Positions 59,626 through 64,000 of a stretch of DNA of 64,000 nt are shown piece by piece (the stretch's first letter is position 1; the number at the start of each line of letters is the position of its first letter). The DNA lies in the NCBI RefSeq assembly GCF_030407165.1, contig NZ_CP129111.1, forward strand, positions 3,038,001 through 3,102,000. The letters run 5' to 3'. This DNA comes from Fontisubflavum oceani. Its GTDB lineage: Bacteria; Pseudomonadota; Alphaproteobacteria; Rhodobacterales; Rhodobacteraceae. A program made the translations under genes and the position numbers. The notes under the pieces were generated by a model. The model saw only the letters and a program-made list of their open reading frames with translations, did no database searches and was not told the origin of the DNA.

Positions 59626-60648
59626 TTATTCAGCCGCCATCCGATTTTCGCCCTGAATCAACACGCTATCATATCCAAACAGACCCACAGAGCCGCCCGT
59701 ATGCAAGAAAATCACGCGCTCGCCCTTCTTAAAATGCCCTTTGCGGCAGTAATCGATCAGACCCGCGGCGCCTTTGCCGGAATAGACCGGGTCCAGAAGG
59801 ATGCCCTCCAACTCCGCAAACATCCGGATCGCCTCAATTGTGTCTGCGCGCGGGAGGCCATAACCGGGACCAACATAATTCGTGTCGGCTCGCACGTCTT
59901 CGCGGGCAACCACGCCAGGACAGCCTAGCTTCGCAGCCGTCTTCACCGCCAGATCATAAACCATCTGTTCTTGCTTTTCCTGCGGTGCCCGGGTGCCGAA
60001 ACCCAAAAGCGGGATGCCGGCGTTCAACGCCTTCAGACCAACGATCAACCCGGCTTGGGTCCCTGACGACCCGGTCGCATGGACCAGATGATCCACGATC
60101 AACCGACGTTCATTCACCTGGTTCAACAATTCCAGCGCGCAGTTCGCATAGCCAAGCGCCCCCGTGGCATTCGAGCCGCCGCCTGGTATCGTATAGACTG
60201 TCTTGCCGTCGGCACGCGCCTGTTCGGCGGCCTGCTCCATCTCGCCCGGCATATCGTGGCCGCCCGGGAATTTGGCAGTTGTTGCCCCGTGCAGATGATC
60301 CAACAGGACATTACCGTTTTCGTTGTAATTGTGATCCTCGTACCCCGTGCGATCTTCCAGCAAGACATGACACCTCATGCCGAGTTTCGACGCCGCCGCT
60401 GCAGTCTGGCGCGCATGGTTCGATTGGGTCGCGCCTTGGGTCATCACCATATCGGCGCCCATCGCTTCGGCCTCGGCCATCAGGAATTCCAGCTTGCGAG
60501 TCTTGTTCCCACCGCTCGACAGCCCGGTGCAATCATCGCGCTTTATCCAAATCTCGGGTCCGCCAAGCTCCTTGGACAAGCGGTCCAGGCGTTCCAATGG
60601 GGTCGGTAGATGAGCAAGCGAGACACGAGGAAAACGAGCGAGATGCAT
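59626..60648 (-). CDS. cuyA: L-cysteate sulfo-lyase / D-cysteine desulfhydrase family (CuyA type)
   Basis: 340-residue PLP enzyme of the ACC-deaminase/D-cysteine desulfhydrase fold. [19 protein letters not shown] at the start and [21 protein letters not shown] with the Schiff-base lysine (GGNKTRK) closely follow the CuyA sequence known from Ruegeria. [15 protein letters not shown] and [13 protein letters not shown] complete the site. CuyA releases sulfite and ammonia from L-cysteate to give pyruvate. D-cysteine desulfhydrase is the alternative. ATG at 60648 chosen because the family begins there. First gene of the operon with racemase and ABC importer; divergent from a LysR regulator. Confidence 0.82.
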   Translation of the reverse strand: MHLARFPRVSLAHLPTPLERLDRLSKELGGPEIWIKRDDCTGLSSGGNKTRKLEFLMAEAEAMGADMVMTQGATQSNHARQTAAAASKLGMRCHVLLEDRTGYEDHNYNENGNVLLDHLHGATTAKFPGGHDMPGEMEQAAEQARADGKTVYTIPGGGSNATGALGYANCALELLNQVNERRLIVDHLVHATGSSGTQAGLIVGLKALNAGIPLLGFGTRAPQEKQEQMVYDLAVKTAAKLGCPGVVAREDVRADTNYVGPGYGLPRADTIEAIRMFAELEGILLDPVYSGKGAAGLIDYCRKGHFKKGERVIFLHTGGSVGLFGYDSVLIQGENRMAAE

Positions 60649-60762
60649 GGCAGCTTTCTGATTATGGGTTTTGCGTAGATTGAAGTGTTGCACCCGAAAA
60701 TCCCTGATGCAAATGCGAATAACTCGGCTTAATATGCATGAAGCGCATGATATGAGGTGCCA
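60649..60762. promoter_or_regulatory. Divergent control region between cuyA and lysR
   Basis: 114 bp shared by two divergent genes. It contains GCATGA twice (60736 and 60745) within ATATGCATGAAGCGCATGAT, an interrupted dyad of the size of a LysR-type site, just upstream of the regulator start. The layout fits activation of cuyA by the adjacent LysR protein. Confidence 0.45.
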
Positions 60763-61665
60763 ATGCGACTTGAATGGCTCGAAGATATTCTGGCGGTTGC
60801 GGAGAATGGCTCACTCTCTGAGGCCGCCGAGCGCCGCAATCTGACACAATCGGCCTTCTCGCGGCGGATTCAAAACATCGAGGACTATGTCGGCGTCGAG
60901 CTGTTTGATCGAACCCGCAAGCCGGTGCAACTGCGCCCGACAACAGCCGATCAGCGGGAACAGATTGGCCGCCTCGCAGGCGACCTGAGGCAGTTGGTGA
61001 CCGATCTGCGCCGGGGCGACCGGACGTCGGGCAATCGGGTGATCATCGCCAGCCTGCACTCGCTGACCACATCGCTGACCCCGGAACTGGTCAATGGCAT
61101 CCAAGCCCGCATTCCCGAGGCTTTCGTCCGCCTGCGCTCGGCCAATCTGGATGATTGTTTCGGGCTGATCCTGTCGCGGCAAGCCGATATCGCGTTGGTC
61201 TATCGGGTGCCGGGCATGGAGCATCCGATTGAGGCCGATTACATCGAAAGCCTTGTCTTGGGTGAAGATCGCCTGATCCCCGTCTTCGCAGTCGACAAGG
61301 CTGACGCATTGAACAGCTGGTTTCAGTCGGGCGAGTTGCCCTTTATCGGTTACCCCGGCGACGTGTTTTTGGGGCAGGTGATGGACACTGTGATCTTGCC
61401 CCGCATCCGCAGCTTGGCGCGCGCCGTGCCGAAAGCAGAAACCGCACTCACCCTGGCCGCACTGGAACTGGCGAAAGTGGGCATTGGCGTCGCCTGGGTG
61501 CCGCTTTCGCTCGCTCGGCCACATATTGCGCGCGGGGCAATCGCCGATCTGTCGGCAAGCTTGGCCTCCTATTCGCTTGATGTGACAGCGGTCCGGATTT
61601 CGGGCAGTCCCGGTGTCACCGAAAACGCCATTTGGGATCATCTGGCCGCGCTGTCCGCCGATTGA
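60763..61665 (+). CDS. LysR-family transcriptional regulator
   Basis: 300 residues. N-terminal winged helix-turn-helix: [20 protein letters not shown] and [21 protein letters not shown] (cores of the HTH), then FDRTRKP. The effector domain has the usual periplasmic-binding fold ([36 protein letters not shown]). ATG at 60763 with GAGG five bases upstream. Divergent from cuyA, so probably its regulator. Confidence 0.9.
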   Translation: MRLEWLEDILAVAENGSLSEAAERRNLTQSAFSRRIQNIEDYVGVELFDRTRKPVQLRPTTADQREQIGRLAGDLRQLVTDLRRGDRTSGNRVIIASLHSLTTSLTPELVNGIQARIPEAFVRLRSANLDDCFGLILSRQADIALVYRVPGMEHPIEADYIESLVLGEDRLIPVFAVDKADALNSWFQSGELPFIGYPGDVFLGQVMDTVILPRIRSLARAVPKAETALTLAALELAKVGIGVAWVPLSLARPHIARGAIADLSASLASYSLDVTAVRISGSPGVTENAIWDHLAALSAD

Positions 61666-61803
61666 GGGACGGTAGAGCAGCCCGGCTGGCCAATCGTGCG
61701 AAGTCGCCAATTTCTAAAAAATCGAAACTTACCTGTGATAGGTTGTCTATTTCGTCTAGGCTGGCTGTGTTGAAACCTCTCTTCTCTGGCTGCGGATCGG
61801 CTT

Positions 61804-62790
61804 ATGAAACAGTCTCAGCTTTCTCTCAAAGGCCTGGAGGTCTTTCGGGTCGCGGCACAGTCTGGGTCGGTCCAAATCACCGCAGATCGGACCGGGCTAT
61901 CGATCAGCACCGTCTCGCATCATCTGCGCAATCTGGAGACACAGCTTGGCGTTGATCTGCTGGATCACGCCCGCCGCCCCATGGTCGTGACTGCCGAGGG
62001 GCTGATCTTTCTACGCTATGTCGAAGAGGCCCTCGGTTTGCTCGACAAGGCGCAAGTGGAGGTTAGGGCCGCCGCGCCCCATGGTCTCAATCAACTGCGC
62101 TTTGCGATGATCGAGGATTTCGAGAATGATATCGGACCAGAGATCACCCGGATGCTGGCCAAGGCGCTGCCGCACTGCCGGTTCACGCATCACACCCGGG
62201 TCAGCCACGAAATCCTCGACCTGTTGCGCAATCGCGATCTGGATTTGGGCATCGCAACACAGCCGCAATTCGCCTTACCGGGTGTCGAAGAAATCCCGCT
62301 TCTCCGCGATCCGTTTGTTCTCGCGGTCCCGGCGACGCAGAGCCGGTCGGCGGAAGATATCATCACCGGCCAAAGCGGGCTGCCCTTTCTACGCTATAGC
62401 CGCAGTCAAATCATCGGCGGCATGGTCGAGGCACAACTGACCCGGCTGCGCCTGAAACTCGACACCACTTTTGAGCTCGACAGCACCGCCTCGATCATGG
62501 CGCTGATTGCGCAAGGTGATGGCTGGGCGATCACCACGCCCAGCAATTACGTCCGCGCCAAGCGCTTTCACGGCCAAGTGCGATTGCTCCCCTTTCCGCG
62601 CAAGGAGTTCGCCCGCACGGTCTCGGTGTTTATTGCCGAGGCGCAGGCGGAAGGCATTGCCCGTTTGATCTCCGCCGCGATGCGCAGCCTGATGTCGACC
62701 CATGCAATTGGCCCAGCCATCGAGGCCTATCCCTGGCTGAAAGACCGCTTTCGTCTGATCCCGGACGAGGTGGTTACGCCAAAATCTTGA
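61804..62790 (+). CDS. LysR-family transcriptional regulator
   Basis: 328 residues. HTH region LKGLEVFRVAAQSGSVQITA and GLSISTVSHHLRNLETQLGV, then LLDHARRPM. The effector domain includes LRFAMIEDFENDIGPEI and LGIATQPQF. It is convergent with the MttB-family gene, the stops overlapping by 17 bp. LysR regulators are frequent beside non-pyrrolysine MttB homologues, so it may control that gene. The start at 61804 follows a TGCGGATC stretch with a weak ribosome site. Confidence 0.88.
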   Translation: MKQSQLSLKGLEVFRVAAQSGSVQITADRTGLSISTVSHHLRNLETQLGVDLLDHARRPMVVTAEGLIFLRYVEEALGLLDKAQVEVRAAAPHGLNQLRFAMIEDFENDIGPEITRMLAKALPHCRFTHHTRVSHEILDLLRNRDLDLGIATQPQFALPGVEEIPLLRDPFVLAVPATQSRSAEDIITGQSGLPFLRYSRSQIIGGMVEAQLTRLRLKLDTTFELDSTASIMALIAQGDGWAITTPSNYVRAKRFHGQVRLLPFPRKEFARTVSVFIAEAQAEGIARLISAAMRSLMSTHAIGPAIEAYPWLKDRFRLIPDEVVTPKS

Positions 62791-64000
62791 ACCGATCCCG
62801 AATGGCTTTGTCCTGATCCGGTGTCAGATAGGTCGGATGGTGACTGGCCAGGATCTCTTGCGCCCGCATCTTGGCGCGCTGCCAGGCATCGCCGGCCCCA
62901 TTATCGGCCCAGGTCTGGGGCTGCTCACGATCGGCGAGTTTCGGATAGTGATAATCCCGCTCCATCGCCTGATAGGTGTGATCCGCGCCGAGGAAATGCC
63001 CCTCGCCCAGGATCGCGGCGCAGATCGCGTCAAAGCCAAGATTGTCTTCGGTAACTTCGACGCCGCGCAGCGTGCGATAGGTCATCGCATGCATTTCATC
63101 GTCGAGAATAAACGCCTCGAAACTGACCCCCAGAAGCGCGGCGGTCATGCCGGAGCTTTCATAGATCAAATTGCCCCCGGCCAACGCCGCGGCCAGACTA
63201 GTCATGCCCTTTTCGACGCCATATTGCGCGTCAATCGCCTTGGCATCGGTCATCGAACAGGCCACGCCGGACGGCAAGCCCAACCAGTTGGAAATCTGCG
63301 CCGAGGCAGCATTCAGAAGCGCCGTCTCCGCCCCGCCGCCCGCAAACGCGCCGCTGCGCAGGTCGATCACGAAGGGCCAGTTGGAAAACACCATCGGAAA
63401 GCCGGGCGCGAGCGTGTTGACCACCACAAGGCTCGCCAGCGTTTCGGCCAGAGACTGTGCCAGAAACCCCGCCATCGTGGCCGGTGCGGTCGCCCCGGCC
63501 TGGGCCGCGGTGATGCAATTCATCGGGATGTTGTGTTCGACGCATTTGTAGATCACGTCGACCGCATCCTCGCCGAAGCGCATGGGCGAGATCACCGGAC
63601 TGATATGGGCCGCCATGAAGGGGCGCTTGGCAAACGCGCCCGGGCCGCCCGCCACGATATCAAGCATCGCGACAATCGGGTCCACATGCCCCGCCAGCGT
63701 AAACGAGGTCGCGACGGGTTTGGTGGTGTGTTTCACAAGCGCATAGGCCGTGTTCACATCCAAATCCAGAGTGTCCGGCACGTCAGTCGCCACGCAACAG
63801 CGGGTGAACCACGCCACATTCGTCAGCGTATCTTGCAGCCGTGTGAAATCATGCAAATCGGCCAGCGTGGAGGGGCGGTAAAGGCCGGTCTCCAAATCCA
63901 GCGTGTTGACCGCCGCGCCCCCGGTGCCGAAATAGACCCGGTCGCCCCCCACCTCGATAGACCGCGCCGGGTCTCGCCCATCAAGCGGGAAGGTCTTGGC
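62774..64000 (-). CDS. Trimethylamine methyltransferase (MttB) family protein, non-pyrrolysine, partial
   Basis: The frame stays open to the right edge (at least 408 codons), so the N-terminus is missing. Family blocks seen are DRVYFGTGGAAVN near the edge, MLDIVAGGPGAFAKRP, ISPVISPMRFGEDAV and LGADHTYQAM. No in-frame TAG occurs, so it is a pyrrolysine-free MttB homologue. Characterised relatives such as MtgB demethylate glycine betaine onto a corrinoid protein, and Roseobacter genomes hold many. Substrate here is probably a quaternary amine but cannot be fixed. Confidence 0.88.
   Translation of the reverse strand, partial: AKTFPLDGRDPARSIEVGGDRVYFGTGGAAVNTLDLETGLYRPSTLADLHDFTRLQDTLTNVAWFTRCCVATDVPDTLDLDVNTAYALVKHTTKPVATSFTLAGHVDPIVAMLDIVAGGPGAFAKRPFMAAHISPVISPMRFGEDAVDVIYKCVEHNIPMNCITAAQAGATAPATMAGFLAQSLAETLASLVVVNTLAPGFPMVFSNWPFVIDLRSGAFAGGGAETALLNAASAQISNWLGLPSGVACSMTDAKAIDAQYGVEKGMTSLAAALAGGNLIYESSGMTAALLGVSFEAFILDDEMHAMTYRTLRGVEVTEDNLGFDAICAAILGEGHFLGADHTYQAMERDYHYPKLADREQPQTWADNGAGDAWQRAKMRAQEILASHHPTYLTPDQDKAIRDRFKILA

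Noticed and set aside
1..64000. CRISPR arrays and rRNA genes
   Set aside because: No regularly spaced repeat array, cas gene or rRNA-like sequence was seen in the window.
62774..64000. Pyrrolysine-dependent trimethylamine methyltransferase
   Set aside because: The visible frame has no in-frame TAG and no pylTS genes are present, so only the non-pyrrolysine MttB family is claimed.

Overview
The window looks like chromosomal DNA of a marine Rhodobacteraceae (Roseobacter-group) alphaproteobacterium. It is GC-rich. It carries the alphaproteobacterial F1FO-ATPase zeta subunit (6621-6935), the stand-alone homocysteine-methyltransferase and corrinoid proteins of a split B12 methionine synthase (7119-8135, 9497-10204), a dctBD pair, a cuyA-type cysteate sulfo-lyase, and a direct-repeat SOS box of the alphaproteobacterial type (9360-9374).

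Core segment 1 (1-19.9 kb). The minus-strand run purC, purS, an alcohol dehydrogenase, purQ, dctB, dctD lies beside a second purine group (membrane protein, purM, purN, rnd). Between them are the split methionine synthase parts, a radical-SAM gene behind the SOS box, a metallophosphatase, an EamA exporter, a DUF1638 protein, sufE and a small lipoprotein. The segment ends with a CAU tRNA, an EnvZ-like kinase, a metallo-beta-lactamase-fold hydrolase and tRNA-Asn.

Genomic island (about 19.9-54.8 kb). The 3' end of tRNA-Asn (19847-19892) is repeated, with three mismatches, at 54747-54792, and a deleted tyrosine integrase sits just inside the right repeat. The island is a mosaic. It holds (a) a gamma-class adenine methylase with a PLD-family nuclease, plus an XRE/ImmA regulator pair; (b) a phage packaging module (small terminase, zinc protein, large terminase) with no head or tail genes; (c) a second integrase tail and a doubly truncated lysE marking an old junction; (d) a complete pseudaminic-acid pathway (pseB, C, F, G, H, I) with the amidotransferase/hisH2/hisF2 acetamidino branch and glycosyl- and methyltransferases; (e) IS debris; (f) a ribbon-helix-helix repressor with paired palindromic operators; (g) a MuF-domain polymorphic toxin with a C-terminal HNH-like nuclease and a SUKH immunity protein; (h) a three-gene TerB / BrxD-like ATPase / Lhr-like helicase operon, a probable anti-phage cassette. 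Surface-glycan change, restriction, toxin-immunity and a helicase-ATPase cassette together suggest a defence and cell-surface island.

Core segment 2 (54.8-64 kb). One operon joins a cysteate sulfo-lyase/D-cysteine desulfhydrase (cuyA type), an Asp/Glu-racemase-family protein and a ProXVW-type ABC importer. Divergent to it is a LysR regulator, followed by a second LysR gene convergent with a non-pyrrolysine MttB-family methyltransferase that leaves the window.

Caveat: at least eight otherwise conserved genes are frameshifted, and most are repaired by adding one base to a short homopolymer. This points to sequencing or consensus error more than to gene decay.
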